Source: Minicystis rosea (GTDB lineage: Bacteria > Myxococcota_A > Polyangia > Polyangiales > Polyangiaceae). Taken from it: a DNA stretch of 64,000 nt. Positions 53,418 to 62,636 of the stretch are shown here, piece by piece. Position 1 is the first letter of the stretch; each line of letters starts with the position of its first letter. The notes beneath the pieces are model-generated. The model saw nothing but the letters and a program-made list of their open reading frames with translations. It was not told the origin of the DNA and searched no databases. The stretch covers positions 5,563,573 through 5,627,572 of the forward strand of contig CP016211.1 of the NCBI GenBank assembly GCA_001931535.1, read 5' to 3'. The position numbers and the translations under genes were made by a program.

Positions 53418-54947
53418 ATGAAGCGGCTTTCGTCGGCACTTGCACTCTCGATCATCACGTTGGCCCCCGCGGCGGCCTTCGCAGCGCCGCAGAAGCTCCT
53501 CCTCACCGAGGTCACGGCGGCGCCGACCGAGGCCGAGCACGTCGCCATCTACAACCCGGGGACGACGACGGTCGATCTGACCAACTACTACATCGCCGAC
53601 GTCGAGACCTATTACAAGGTCGTGACGAGCACGGCGCCGGGGAGCTCCGATTTCATCGCGCGCTTTCCGGCCGGCGCCTTCATCGCGCCCGGGCAGACTC
53701 AATACGTCGCCATCGCCGGCGCCGTGTGCTTCAAGAGCGCCTGTGGCACCGCGGGCAACTTCACGGGCTACGGCGTCTCCCCGACCTACGAGCTCCCGTT
53801 CGAGCCGCTCAGCGCGACGAAGAACGATCCCAACGTGCTCGACATGATCTCTCCCTTCACGGGCGCCATCGGCTCGGCGCGCACCCTCACCAACGGTGGT
53901 GAGCCGATTGTGCTCTTCTATTGGGAAGGCGCCGCCTCCGGCAACCTGGTCACCGACATCGACTACGTTTACTTCGGCACGCCCAGCAGCAATCCGGCCG
54001 TGAACAAGACCGGCGTGACCATCAATGGCAGCACCTATCTCCCCGACACGGCCGATGGCGCCACCCATCATGCGCCGATTTCGGCCACGCCCGTGGTCAA
54101 CACCTGTCGCGTGATGCCTTATTCGGAAGGCACCCAGATCATGACGGGTGGCAACGGCGTCAACGGCGCCGACGAGACCAGCGAGAACACCGCGACGACT
54201 TGGACCGCGTGCGCGACGGTGGCACCGACGGCGACCGACATCGATGGTGACGGCGTTTTGGAAGGCGTCGACCAATGCCCGCTCGAGGCCGGCCCGGCGG
54301 CGAACATGGGTTGTCCGGACACCAGCTCTTCGAGCTCGTCCAGCAGCTCTTCCTCCTCGTCGAGCAGCAGCTCGTCGTCGAGCAGCTCTTCCTCGTCGTC
54401 GAGCAGCAGCTCTTCTTCGTCCAGCAGCAGCTCTTCCTCCTCGTCGAGCAGCAGCTCGTCGTCGAGCAGCGCTTCCTCCTCGAGCAGCAGCTCGTCGTCG
54501 AGCAGCAGCTCGTCGTCGAGCAGCGCTTCCTCCTCGAGCAGCAGCTCGTCGTCGAGCAGCTCTTCGGGTGGCACCGGCGGCTCCGCGGGCACGGGCGGCG
54601 CACCGGGCACCGGCGGCTCCGCAGGCACCGGCGGCGCACCGGGCACGGGCGGCTCCGCGGGCACGGGCGGCGCGCCCGGCACCGGCGGCAGCACGCCTGG
54701 CACCGGCGGCACGGGCGGCGTGCCCGGCACCACGAGCAGCTCCAGCAGCAGCTCCGGCACGGCCACCACGGCTTCCGGCGGCGGCACGGGCGGCGACGGT
54801 TCGTCGTCGAGCGGCGGCATCGGCGATAGCAGCGGCTGCGGCTGCGTGGTCGCCGGCGGCAGCGACGACGATCGCGGCCCCGCGGGCGGCTTGAGCGCGC
54901 TCTTGGCGCTGGTCGGCGCCGTGATCGCGCGCCGTCGTCGCCGCTAA
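53418..54947 (+). CDS. Lamin-tail-domain protein with polyserine stalk and MYXO-CTERM tail (paralogue 1)
   Basis: The protein has 509 residues from the ATG at 53418. A Sec signal MKRLSSALALSIITLAPAAAF is followed by a lamin-tail-like beta domain (about 25-200: KLLLTEVTAAPTEAEHVAIY, NPGTTTVDLTNYYI). A thrombospondin-3-like Ca2+ motif DIDGDGVLEGVDQCP lies near 274, then an 80-residue polyserine tract (about 302-383), GTGG(A/S)PGTGG repeats, and a C-terminus with SSGCGCVVAGG, a hydrophobic helix and five Arg. This tail is the MYXO-CTERM type cut by a myxosortase, so the protein is probably processed and lipid-anchored on the outer surface. The tandem copy at 55298 has the same architecture. Ligand unknown. 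Confidence 0.85.
   Translation: MKRLSSALALSIITLAPAAAFAAPQKLLLTEVTAAPTEAEHVAIYNPGTTTVDLTNYYIADVETYYKVVTSTAPGSSDFIARFPAGAFIAPGQTQYVAIAGAVCFKSACGTAGNFTGYGVSPTYELPFEPLSATKNDPNVLDMISPFTGAIGSARTLTNGGEPIVLFYWEGAASGNLVTDIDYVYFGTPSSNPAVNKTGVTINGSTYLPDTADGATHHAPISATPVVNTCRVMPYSEGTQIMTGGNGVNGADETSENTATTWTACATVAPTATDIDGDGVLEGVDQCPLEAGPAANMGCPDTSSSSSSSSSSSSSSSSSSSSSSSSSSSSSSSSSSSSSSSSSSSSSSSSSASSSSSSSSSSSSSSSSSASSSSSSSSSSSSSGGTGGSAGTGGAPGTGGSAGTGGAPGTGGSAGTGGAPGTGGSTPGTGGTGGVPGTTSSSSSSSGTATTASGGGTGGDGSSSSGGIGDSSGCGCVVAGGSDDDRGPAGGLSALLALVGAVIARRRRR
54322..54567. repeat. Polyserine-coding tract in paralogue 1
   Basis: About 80 consecutive codons, nearly all AGC, TCG, TCC or TCT serine with two alanines, read through in frame. 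Other frames encode equally simple strings (Gln-Leu-Val or Arg-Ala rich), which explains the long shadow frames here. Confidence 0.88.
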
Positions 54948-54963
54948 TCACACCGCCTGCACA

Positions 54964-55029
54964 CGAGTCTCCGACACCGGAGAAGACTCGATATGGAGAC
55001 GCAGAGAGCCCAGCGCTCTTTGCGTCTCC
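54964..55029 (+). terminator. Two consecutive hairpins after paralogue 1
   Basis: The first is CGAGTCTCCG with CGGAGAAGACTCG, a 3-base bulge, at 54964-54991. The second is GGAGACGCAGAGAGC (54995-55009) with GCTCTTTGCGTCTCC (55015-55029), 15 bp with one G-U pair and loop CCAGC. They begin 16 bp after the stop and probably end transcription before the second paralogue. Confidence 0.65.
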
Positions 55030-55297
55030 GTCGCTTTGTGCCGCGGCCTCGATTCGACCCCGGCGCGCGGCCTCGGATGCACGCTTCCTCACCCATCATC
55101 CGTCCCGGGCCAGACGGCGAATGGCCTACGTGCCGGTCGAGCAGAAGCGCGCTTCGAGATGGGGAGTCGGCAAACGAGATCGCCTGTCCCAAGGCCGGTG
55201 TCCGGGACAGTGAGATATCGAATCAATCCCTTCCGCCGGTCGATTTACTCATCCTCGTGCCTTGCGCCTCTCGGTCCGACCTACCACCCCGTGGGGG
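55030..55297. other. Promoter region of paralogue 2, no gene recognised
   Basis: After the two hairpins, 268 bp lead to the GTGGGGG ribosome site of paralogue 2. Any upstream promoter of the second copy should be here. Confidence 0.4.
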
Positions 55298-56941
55298 ATG
55301 AAGAGGCTTTTCTCGGCACTCGCATTCTCCACCGCGCTCGCCCCTGCCGTGGCCTTCGCGGCGCCCCAAAAGCTCCTCATCACCGAGGTCACCGTAGCGC
55401 CGTTCGAGGCGGAGCACGTGGCCATCTACAACCCGGGCAGCACGACGGTCGATCTGACCAATTACTATCTCTCGGACGTCAACAGCTATTACAAAGTCGT
55501 CACCAGCACGGCCCCGCTCGCCAACGATTTCATCGCGCGCTTCCCGGCCGGCGCCTCCATCGGCCCGGGGAAGACGCAATACATCTCCATCTCCGGCGCG
55601 GAGTGCTTCAAGAGCGCCTGTGGCGCGGCGGGCAACTTTGCGGGCTTCGGCGTCTATCCGACGTACGAAATCGCGCTCGTCCCGGCGAGCGACACCAAGA
55701 ACAACCCCAACGTGCTCGACATGATCTCGCCCTTCACGGAGGCCATCGGCGAAGGCGCGAACCTCACCAACAGCGGTGAGCCGGTGGTCCTCTTTTATTG
55801 GGAAGGGACCGCGTCCGGCAATCTGGTGACCGACATCGATTACGTCGCCTTCGGGGTGCCCTCGGCCGCCAATGCCGGCGTGAACAAGACCGGTGTCACG
55901 GTCAATGGCAGCTCGTACCAAGCCGACACGGCGGACAGCCCGGCGCACCATGCGCCGCTGTCGGCGGCCACGGACACGCTCAACACCTGTCGCGTGATGC
56001 CTTATTCGGAAGGCACCCAGGCCACGAGCGGCGGCAACGGCATCAACGGCGCCGACGAGACCAGCGAGAACACCTCGATGACCTGGACCGCGTGCATGTC
56101 GGTGACCCCGACGAGCACCGACATCGACGGCGACGGCGTGGAAGAAGGCTTGGACCAATGCCCGCTCCAGCCCGGCCAGGCCTCGAACATGGGTTGTCCC
56201 CCGGGCTCTTCGTCGAGCTCCTCATCGTCGAGCAGCAGCGCGTCCAGCGCCTCGTCGAGCAGCGGATCGTCTTCCTCGTCGAGCAGCTCCAGCGCCTCGT
56301 CGGCGAGCAGCGCCTCCTCGTCGAGCAGCTCCAGCGCCTCGTCGTCGAGCTCGTCATCGAGCAGCTCGTCATCGAGCAGCGCGTCGTCATCGAGCTCTTC
56401 ATCGTCTTCGTCGAGCAGCTCCAGCGCGTCGTCGTCGAGCGGCTTCAGCGCGGTCTCATCGAGCGGCATCGGCGGCGGCATTCCCGGCACCGGCGGCGCG
56501 CCCGGCACCGGTGGTGGCAACACGGGCACCGGCGGCGCTCCGGGCACCGGTGGATCAGCGGGCACGGGTGGTGCGCCCGGCACCGGCGGCAGCAGCGTGG
56601 GTGGTGCGCCCGGCACCGGCGGTGCGCCCGGCACCGGTGGCAGCAACACGGGCACCGGCGGTGCGCCCGGCACCGGTGGCAGCAACACGGGCACCGGCGG
56701 TGCGCCCGGCACCGGCGGCAGCATGGGTGGCAGCTCGATCAGCAGCTCCGGTACCGCGACGGCCAGCGGCTCTTCGAGCGGCGAGACGGATGATCCGGGC
56801 TCATCGTCGAGCGGCGGTCCGCGCTCGAGCAGCGGCTGCGGCTGCGTGATCGCCGGGGACGATGCCGATCCGCCGGCGAGCGGGCTCGGCGCGCTCCTCG
56901 CCCTCGTCGGCGTCGCGGTCGTGCGTCGCCGGCGACAGTGA
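55298..56941 (+). CDS. Lamin-tail-domain protein with polyserine stalk and MYXO-CTERM tail (paralogue 2)
   Basis: The protein has 547 residues from the ATG at 55298 (GGGGG four bases upstream). It has the same plan as its neighbour: signal MKRLFSALAFSTALAPAVAF, lamin-tail domain (KLLITEVTVAPFEAEHVAIY), Ca2+-type motif DIDGDGVEEGLDQCP, a polyserine/alanine tract (about 304-389) and GTGGAPGTGG repeats (about 393-478). The sorting end is SSGCGCVIAGDD with a hydrophobic helix and RRRRQ. The N-terminal domains of the two proteins are about 70% alike by eye, whereas the Ser and Gly repeats differ in length. They arose by tandem duplication with independent repeat expansion. Both should be surface-anchored. 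Confidence 0.85.
   Translation: MKRLFSALAFSTALAPAVAFAAPQKLLITEVTVAPFEAEHVAIYNPGSTTVDLTNYYLSDVNSYYKVVTSTAPLANDFIARFPAGASIGPGKTQYISISGAECFKSACGAAGNFAGFGVYPTYEIALVPASDTKNNPNVLDMISPFTEAIGEGANLTNSGEPVVLFYWEGTASGNLVTDIDYVAFGVPSAANAGVNKTGVTVNGSSYQADTADSPAHHAPLSAATDTLNTCRVMPYSEGTQATSGGNGINGADETSENTSMTWTACMSVTPTSTDIDGDGVEEGLDQCPLQPGQASNMGCPPGSSSSSSSSSSSASSASSSSGSSSSSSSSSASSASSASSSSSSSASSSSSSSSSSSSSSASSSSSSSSSSSSSSASSSSGFSAVSSSGIGGGIPGTGGAPGTGGGNTGTGGAPGTGGSAGTGGAPGTGGSSVGGAPGTGGAPGTGGSNTGTGGAPGTGGSNTGTGGAPGTGGSMGGSSISSSGTATASGSSSGETDDPGSSSSGGPRSSSGCGCVIAGDDADPPASGLGALLALVGVAVVRRRRQ
56207..56462. repeat. Polyserine-coding tract in paralogue 2
   Basis: About 85 codons of AGC/TCG/TCC serine are interrupted by GCC/GCG alanines at intervals, more regularly than in paralogue 1. 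The frame is kept throughout. Confidence 0.88.
56476..56730. repeat. GTGGAPGTGG-coding tandem repeat
   Basis: Roughly ten units of Gly-Thr-Gly-Gly-Ala-Pro/Ser-Asn-Thr are encoded by GGCACCGGCGG-type DNA. They form a flexible stalk between the Ser tract and the sorting tail. A shorter version is at about 54,570-54,730 in paralogue 1. Confidence 0.85.
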
Positions 56942-57087
56942 CTCTCCGCGATTTCGGGGCTCGCGTTCCTCCCCTGCCCGATCTACGCCGTTCCCGTCTA
57001 CCCCGAACCGAGTCAGGGCTGGCCTGATGTTGCAATCGGGCGGCTCACGATGTCTCGTTCCGCCGGGGTCGCCTACTTTCACCGACC

Positions 57088-57471
57088 ATGGGCCCACGTC
57101 CGGTGCTGGTCGTCGACGACGACCCCGACATTCGAGAAACGCTTCGTTTCGTGCTCGAGGACGCCGGCTATCCGGTCTACAGCGCGGAGAACGGGCAAGA
57201 AGCGCTGGAAGTACTGGGCGGCAGCGAGCCGCTGCCAGGGCTGATTCTGCTCGACCTGATGATGCCCATCATGAGCGGCGACGAGATGCTGAAGGCGCTG
57301 AAGAGCGTCCACGCGCTCGCCGGCATCCCCGTCACCATCGTCACGGCCTCGGGCGCGCCGATGCCGCCGCTCGCCACCGGCCTCCTGAAAAAGCCGGTCG
57401 ATCTCGACGTGCTCCTCCGCATCGTCGAACGAAACTGCGGCGCCGCGCAGAGCGATGGCTCGCTGCGCTGA
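57088..57471 (+). CDS. Stand-alone response regulator (receiver domain only)
   Basis: This 127-residue protein is a single CheY-like receiver: MGPRPVLVVDDDPDIRETLR has the acidic pocket (D10-D12). The phospho-acceptor Asp lies in LILLDLMMPIMSGDE (about D55), Thr/Ser in TIVTASGAP and Lys in LLKKPVDLDVL. No output domain is present, so it acts by protein contact or as a phosphate carrier. The start is the ATG at 57088. No kinase lies next to it; the hybrid kinases at 17-25 kb are possible but unproven partners. It converges on the ATPase operon. Confidence 0.92.
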   Translation: MGPRPVLVVDDDPDIRETLRFVLEDAGYPVYSAENGQEALEVLGGSEPLPGLILLDLMMPIMSGDEMLKALKSVHALAGIPVTIVTASGAPMPPLATGLLKKPVDLDVLLRIVERNCGAAQSDGSLR

Positions 57472-57531
57472 CGCCGCATCACGACATCCTTCGGGGCACC
57501 GCGCGTGACAGGACGCGCGATGCCCGCGTGC

Positions 57532-58104
57532 TCACATCGCGCTGATGCTGGGCCCTTCGGAGCTGTCTTTGACCTCTTCGTCCACCGCGCGGATGTTGAA
57601 GGTCATGAACGATCGCAACGACCACCAGAGCAGGTTGAACCACGTGGGCCCGGACAACGTGCGGCTCTTGGCGGCCTCGGCCAAGCCGGCCGAGACGAAG
57701 AACACCGGGAGCAGCGTGCCGAGATCGGCGCGATCGTCGAGCGCGACCCGAATGTCGGTGTTGATGGCCGCAGCGGCGTGCGCCACCGCGCGCGCGACGC
57801 GCGTCGGGCCGGGATGATCCTCGGGGCGCAGCTCCGGGATGGAGCGCCCGCTCGCGTCACGCGCGACGCGGACCAGCTCGTCGAGCCGGCGCGCCAACGC
57901 CTTGGCGTCGAGCGCGCGCTCGTCGTCCTCGACGATGATCGATCCCGTCGCCGGACGCGCGCTCACCTTGGCGAACGCGCCGCCCGCCGCGAGCGCGCGC
58001 GCGACACCGTCGAGCGCGTCGGGGTGTCCCGCGAGCCGAGGCGCGCGCAGGTGCACGCGACGCGGCAGCGCGTGGACGATCTGAGCCAAGCCGCATTCGT
58101 CCAT
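57532..58104 (-). CDS. ATPase-associated protein with HMA-like domain and membrane segment
   Basis: The protein has 190 residues from the ATG at 58104. The N-terminal half (RRVHLRAPRLAGHPDALDGV, AFAKVSARPATGSIIVEDDE) has the beta-alpha-beta pattern of heavy-metal-associated-like domains but lacks a CxxC pair. A hydrophobic region follows (LGTLLPVFFVSAGLAEAAKS, FNLLWWSLRSFMTFNI). It is the third gene after a P-type ATPase and a small membrane protein, with 11 bp between genes. The N-terminus of the ATPase has a similar HMA-like stretch ([16 protein letters not shown]). I infer a partner of the pump, perhaps a regulator or chaperone-like subunit rather than a metal carrier. Confidence 0.68.
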   Translation of the reverse strand: MDECGLAQIVHALPRRVHLRAPRLAGHPDALDGVARALAAGGAFAKVSARPATGSIIVEDDERALDAKALARRLDELVRVARDASGRSIPELRPEDHPGPTRVARAVAHAAAAINTDIRVALDDRADLGTLLPVFFVSAGLAEAAKSRTLSGPTWFNLLWWSLRSFMTFNIRAVDEEVKDSSEGPSISAM

Positions 58105-58115
58105 GGGCCTCTCCT

Positions 58116-58406
58116 TCAGTTGCGCACCACGCTGGGCCCGTTGACGTACGGGCGGTGTCCGTTCATGTGCTGCGCCTCGCGCTGGGTGCGGGCCACGCGG
58201 CTCCGCTCGCGCACGCGATCTTCCACCTCGGCCCAGAGGTCTTCGAGGCTCTCGCGCTGGCGCTCGACGAGCCCGTGACCGAGCCGCGCGAGGTGCACGC
58301 CGAGCGCGGAGATCTCCACGATCACCGGGCGCAGCCGCCCGCGCGCGGCGAAGGCAGCCGAGGTCAAGCCGACCCCGAGCAGAAACGAAGGCGGGTGAAA
58401 CCTCAT
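58116..58406 (-). CDS. Small membrane protein in P-type ATPase operon
   Basis: The protein has 96 residues from the ATG at 58406, overlapping the ATPase stop by four bases. One N-terminal hydrophobic segment ([20 protein letters not shown]) is followed by an amphipathic, charged helix ([20 protein letters not shown]) and a polar tail. The layout resembles the small YtxH/DUF5132-like proteins that accompany some ion pumps. Function not known. The overlap makes joint synthesis with the ATPase likely. Confidence 0.7.
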   Translation of the reverse strand: MRFHPPSFLLGVGLTSAAFAARGRLRPVIVEISALGVHLARLGHGLVERQRESLEDLWAEVEDRVRERSRVARTQREAQHMNGHRPYVNGPSVVRN

Positions 58407-61400
58407 CGGACCATCTCCTTTTCTTCGTGGTTCGTGCGTGGTTGAGCTTCGTCTCCCGCGACGAGCACCGAGCGGGCATCGGCGCGGGTGATCACGATCT
58501 CGTCGACGGCGAAGCCCTCTCGGGCCCGCCGGATCGCCGTGGGAATCGCGCCCATCGCGGCCGCGAGCGCGAGGAGCCCCGCGGGCGTGCCCCCGACGCC
58601 GAGCGCCGCGCGCACCGGCCCAAACGAGAGCGCGCCGAGCTGCAACGCGAAGCTCCCGAGGAGCGCGCGCCGGAGCAGCGGGTTCTCCGCGGCGGTCGAG
58701 GCACGACACGCCTGCGTGTGGAGGAGCTGCGCCGTGATGAGCGACGTGAAGGCCATCGCCGACGGCGAAGCGCCCGCGCCGCGGAGCGCGCCGCCGATCG
58801 CGAGCGCGCCGAGCGACACGCCCGCCATGCCCACCGAGGCGCGGCCGAGGCGGCGATACTCGTGCGGCCCGAAGAGCTCTGCCTGCGGATCGCGCGGCGG
58901 TCGCTCCATCACGCCGGGCTCGGCCGGCTCGACCGCGAGCGCCAGGGCCGGCACCGTGTCGGTGAGCATGTTCAACCAGAGGAGCTGCAGCGGCGACAGC
59001 GGGCTCTCGCGGCCGAGCGCGCCCACGATCATCACCATCACCTCGCTCATGTTCGTGGCCACGAGGTAATCGATGGCGCGCCGCACGTTGTCGTAGAGCC
59101 TCCGTCCCTCGGCGACGGCCTCGGCGATCGCAGGGAGATCGTCGCGCGAGAGCACCACGTCGGCGACCGCGCGCGCGATGTCGGTCCCGCGCTGGCCCAT
59201 GGCGATGCCCACGTCCGCGGCCTTGAGCGCCGGGCCATCGTTCACGCCGTCGCCCGTCATGGCCACGACGCGCCCGCGCTCTTGAAGCTCGCGCACCACG
59301 TCGACCTTGGCCTCGGGCGTGACGCGGCTGTACACCGCGTCCTCGTCGATGCCGAGCGACGCCGCGATCGCCTTGGCCGTGCGCTCCTGATCGCCGGTCA
59401 CCATGTACGTGCGCACCCCTGCGCGCGCGAGCGCAGCGATCGCTTCACGCACACCGGCGCGCGGCGGATCGCGCAGCCCGACGAGCCCGAGGAACGTGTA
59501 CGGCCGCCCGTCGTGCGCAACCTTCGGCCGCCACGCGGCCGCGAGCACGCGCAGGCCGTGATCGCCCATCGTCTCGTTGCGCGACAAGAGCTCCGCCGCC
59601 TTCTCCGCAGGCAAATGGCAGAGCTCCACCACCTGCTCGGGCGCGCCCTTGACGAGCTCGATGCGGCCGAGCTCGGGATCGTCGTGCACCGTCACCATGA
59701 ACGATCGCTCCGCCGAGCGGCGCTGCTCGCGCACCCGACGCGCGCGCTTGCGTGCGCCCGCGACCGGGAACCCCGCAGCGATGGCCACCTCGACCAGCGC
59801 GCGTTCGGTGCCGGTGGCGCGCTTGATCGCGCCTTCGGCGTCGATCTCCACATCGGCGTTGAGCGCCAGAACACGCGCCAAATCCCGCACGGCGTGCGGA
59901 TCGGGCGCGCGGCCGTCCGCGCGCTCGAGCTCCATGTGCGCGCCGTCCTGTGACCACGTGACCGCGATCGCGCCGTCGCGGGGGAGGAAGATCTCTTCCA
60001 CGCGCATCCGGTTCCACGTGAGCGTGCCCGTCTTGTCGGCGCACACCGCGCTCACCGCGCCCAACGTCTCCGCGGCCGCCAAGCGGCGAATCACGATCCC
60101 TCGGCGAAACAGCTTGCGGCTCGCGAGCGCCAGAGCCGTCGTCCCCGCCGTGGGGATGCCCTCGGGGATGACCGCGACGCCGAGCGCGACCGCGCTCCGG
60201 ACGAGCTCGCGCGCGCCGCGACCGCGGAGAATGCCGAGCGGCACGATGGCGCCCGCCGACAGCACCGCGGCCCCGGCGAGCCGCTTCCCCAATGCATCGA
60301 GCTGCCGCTCGAGCGGCGCCACCCGATCACTCGCGGCCGCGAGCGATCGGCGGATGGCCCCAAGCTCGGTGCGCTCGCCCGTGGCCGTGACGATGGCCGC
60401 GCCCGTGCCGCCGGCGATCACCGTCCCCGCGAAGACCATGCAGCTTCGATCCGCCACGGTCGCGCCGTCAGGCACCGCATCCAACGTCTTCTCCGCGGGC
60501 TCGCTCTCGCCCGTCAGCGTGCTCTCGTCGGCGCTGAGCTCGCTCGCGCGTAGCACGCGCGCATCCGCGGCGACGGCCTCGCCCGCGCGCAGCACCAGCA
60601 CGTCGCCGGGCACGACGTCCGCCGCATCGATGGTGATCTCCCGGCCTCCGCGCAGCACCCGCGCGCGCTCGGCCCGGAGCTCGCCCCACGCATGGAGGAG
60701 CTCTTCGGCCCGCTGCTCGGTGAAGTACCCAATGGCGACGTTCGATCCCACCACGGCGCTGATGGCGACGGCCTCGAGCACGTCGCCGAGGAGCAGCGAA
60801 AGCCCCGACGCCGCGCCGAGCACGGCCGTAGGCACGGTGAACACCTGCCCGGCCACGATGGCCACCGCGCTCCGCGGCTCGATGCCCGCGAGCACGTTGC
60901 GTCCCTGCGTGCGCGCGCGCTGCTCGGCCTCCGTCGCGCTCAGGCCGACCGCCGGATCGACGGCGAGCTCGGCGGCCACATCGGCCGCATCGAGCGCATG
61001 AAACGCGAGCGCCGCAGGCCCCGGCTCGAGCTCGACGGCATCGCCGTTCTTGCGTCGTCCCTCCGCGAGCAGCGCCTTCGCGACGCCGGCGGCCGCACGC
61101 AGCGAACGCATCGCGATGCGCCGCGCCGAAGGGGCCTCGGGCCCCAGCGCGTCGGACTCGTCGGCGACGACGGCGCGCGCCTCTGCGTCGGCATATCCCG
61201 CGTCGAGCGTGATCAACACCCGCCCCGTGCGCGCGCTGGCCCGTGCCTCGCGCACCCCGGGAATCCCGCGCAGTCGCCGCTCGATCCGACGCGCCCGCGC
61301 TTCATCACCGAAGAGCCCGGCCACCTCGAGGCGCAGCCGGGCCGGCGCTTCCGCGTCGGCGTTGCCTTCTCCCCCACGCGCCTCGTCTCCGCGCCGAAGC

Positions 61401-61531
61401 CTCGGTGCGTGGCGCGATCGTTTGACCTCCAACCAATGCACGCCCCGCCCACCACGGCAAGGTCCGCGCCCGGCTGCCGGCGAGCGCGCCCCGCACACCG
61501 CGCGGACAAACGTGCACGGGCGCGCGATCAC
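58403..61531 (-). CDS. Cation-translocating P-type ATPase
   Basis: The longest frame (ATG 61531) gives 1042 residues, but the first 50-60 read like non-coding DNA and contain a copy of the interspersed repeat near 61416-61439, so the true start may be internal. Motifs are all present: [11 protein letters not shown] (actuator), [15 protein letters not shown] (M4), [11 protein letters not shown] (phosphorylated Asp near 499), [20 protein letters not shown] and [40 protein letters not shown] in M6 marks a type II pump (Ca2+-like or related cation) rather than a heavy-metal type I pump. An HMA-like stretch precedes the actuator without CxxC. It leads an operon with two small partner genes. The ion is undetermined. 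Confidence 0.9.
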   Translation of the reverse strand: MIARPCTFVRAVCGARSPAAGRGPCRGGRGVHWLEVKRSRHAPRLRRGDEARGGEGNADAEAPARLRLEVAGLFGDEARARRIERRLRGIPGVREARASARTGRVLITLDAGYADAEARAVVADESDALGPEAPSARRIAMRSLRAAAGVAKALLAEGRRKNGDAVELEPGPAALAFHALDAADVAAELAVDPAVGLSATEAEQRARTQGRNVLAGIEPRSAVAIVAGQVFTVPTAVLGAASGLSLLLGDVLEAVAISAVVGSNVAIGYFTEQRAEELLHAWGELRAERARVLRGGREITIDAADVVPGDVLVLRAGEAVAADARVLRASELSADESTLTGESEPAEKTLDAVPDGATVADRSCMVFAGTVIAGGTGAAIVTATGERTELGAIRRSLAAASDRVAPLERQLDALGKRLAGAAVLSAGAIVPLGILRGRGARELVRSAVALGVAVIPEGIPTAGTTALALASRKLFRRGIVIRRLAAAETLGAVSAVCADKTGTLTWNRMRVEEIFLPRDGAIAVTWSQDGAHMELERADGRAPDPHAVRDLARVLALNADVEIDAEGAIKRATGTERALVEVAIAAGFPVAGARKRARRVREQRRSAERSFMVTVHDDPELGRIELVKGAPEQVVELCHLPAEKAAELLSRNETMGDHGLRVLAAAWRPKVAHDGRPYTFLGLVGLRDPPRAGVREAIAALARAGVRTYMVTGDQERTAKAIAASLGIDEDAVYSRVTPEAKVDVVRELQERGRVVAMTGDGVNDGPALKAADVGIAMGQRGTDIARAVADVVLSRDDLPAIAEAVAEGRRLYDNVRRAIDYLVATNMSEVMVMIVGALGRESPLSPLQLLWLNMLTDTVPALALAVEPAEPGVMERPPRDPQAELFGPHEYRRLGRASVGMAGVSLGALAIGGALRGAGASPSAMAFTSLITAQLLHTQACRASTAAENPLLRRALLGSFALQLGALSFGPVRAALGVGGTPAGLLALAAAMGAIPTAIRRAREGFAVDEIVITRADARSVLVAGDEAQPRTNHEEKEMVR
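61416..61439. repeat. Single copy related to the palindromic repeats of arrays A and B
   Basis: GATCGTTTGACCTCCAACCA followed by ATGC matches the array A unit (ATTCGTTGGAGCTCAAACCA then ATG) at most positions. It lies just before the region where the ATPase reading frame becomes protein-like. Confidence 0.5.
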
Positions 61532-61553
61532 GACCGCGCGCCGCGCGATCTCG

Positions 61554-62636
61554 CTACTTCACCTCGAGCCGATAGCGCTTCCAGCTCACGCCGCCGCGAT
61601 CGTCGCGCAGCACGGCCCACACGATCACGGGCCCCGCCTCCTTGGGCGCCGTGAACCCATTGTCCGTCGCGGCCTCGGCCCCGCCGTCGACGAGCCCGCT
61701 CCGATCCGCATCGAAGGTGCCTTTGGTCGCGAACCACGACAGCGTCAGCACCTCGGTCCGGAGCGCGAGCCCGCGCGTCACGGGATCGTAATACACGTAA
61801 GGCTCGGCGCCGCCGCAGCCCTTCGGCGTCGTGCAGTCGGCGGGGCACTCCACGATGTTGGTGTTCGGCACCGCCGCAATCGCCTCTCCCGGAGAGCACG
61901 CTCCATCGCCGCACGCCGGGAGCTGCGAGCACGCAGGCCACGATGCGCGCAGCGTGATCTTCTTCCCGGCGGCGACCTCGAACGCGGAGCTCGTCCCGTC
62001 ATCGGGCGCGAGCGCCGTCTCCTCCTTGCCGGAAATCACGCTCACGCCGGTGATGCTCGGATTCTCGTTCACCTTGTACTTGAGCTTGAACTCCGAGAGC
62101 ACATCGGTCGTCGCGCCCGGCAAACCGCACACGAGCCGCGACTCCCCTGCTCCGAGGAGAGGCACCTCGTCGGGAACGATGAGCCGCACCGGCTGGTAAT
62201 AACCACCCGTGAGATCGGGATCGGCCGGCCGGCCCGGTGGCTGTCCCGCCATCGCCGGCGGCACGTCGGGCCCGAAGAGGCTGCACCCCGTGATCGGCAG
62301 CTTGCCCTGCGCCGTCGGCCCTTGTCCGAGCGGAGCGAGGAACTCGGCTCCATACGTGAAGCACTCGGGCGCCACGTCGTCGAGCTCGCTCAAGGGCTTT
62401 TGCAGATTGCAAAAGGCCCAATCGATGGGCACGTCGGGGCGCTCTCCATTGGGATCGACGAGCAGCGCCGCATAGCTCACGGGCAAGCCCGGCGACGTCT
62501 CCGCCGGCGTCATCTGAATGGCGAGCAGCCGCAGCCCCTCCACGCTCGACGAGCGCGCGCCGAGATCGGGCTGACAGCCAAACGTGAGCGCCACGAGCGC
62601 CGCCAGCGCCCCGCGCTCAAAAATCGAGGCGCCCAC
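61554..62636 (-). CDS. Lipoprotein following a TonB-dependent receptor
   Basis: The protein has 360 residues from the GTG at 62636; the frame is open to an ATG at 62690, which would give an unusually long signal. The signal peptide ends in the lipobox ALTFGCQPD. The mature protein has about 14 cysteines, among them [16 protein letters not shown] and [14 protein letters not shown], and beta-rich stretches ([20 protein letters not shown]). The gene overlaps the end of the TonB-dependent receptor by 20 bp, so the two are co-expressed, and it probably acts as the surface or periplasmic partner of that receptor. Ligand unknown. No family was recognised. Confidence 0.72.
   Translation of the reverse strand: MGASIFERGALAALVALTFGCQPDLGARSSSVEGLRLLAIQMTPAETSPGLPVSYAALLVDPNGERPDVPIDWAFCNLQKPLSELDDVAPECFTYGAEFLAPLGQGPTAQGKLPITGCSLFGPDVPPAMAGQPPGRPADPDLTGGYYQPVRLIVPDEVPLLGAGESRLVCGLPGATTDVLSEFKLKYKVNENPSITGVSVISGKEETALAPDDGTSSAFEVAAGKKITLRASWPACSQLPACGDGACSPGEAIAAVPNTNIVECPADCTTPKGCGGAEPYVYYDPVTRGLALRTEVLTLSWFATKGTFDADRSGLVDGGAEAATDNGFTAPKEAGPVIVWAVLRDDRGGVSWKRYRLEVK

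Noticed and set aside
54275-54829. Plus- and minus-strand frames rich in Gln/Leu/Val or Pro inside the polyserine genes
   Set aside because: They are alternative-frame readings of the Ser and Gly repeats; signal peptide, domain and sorting tail support only the annotated frame.
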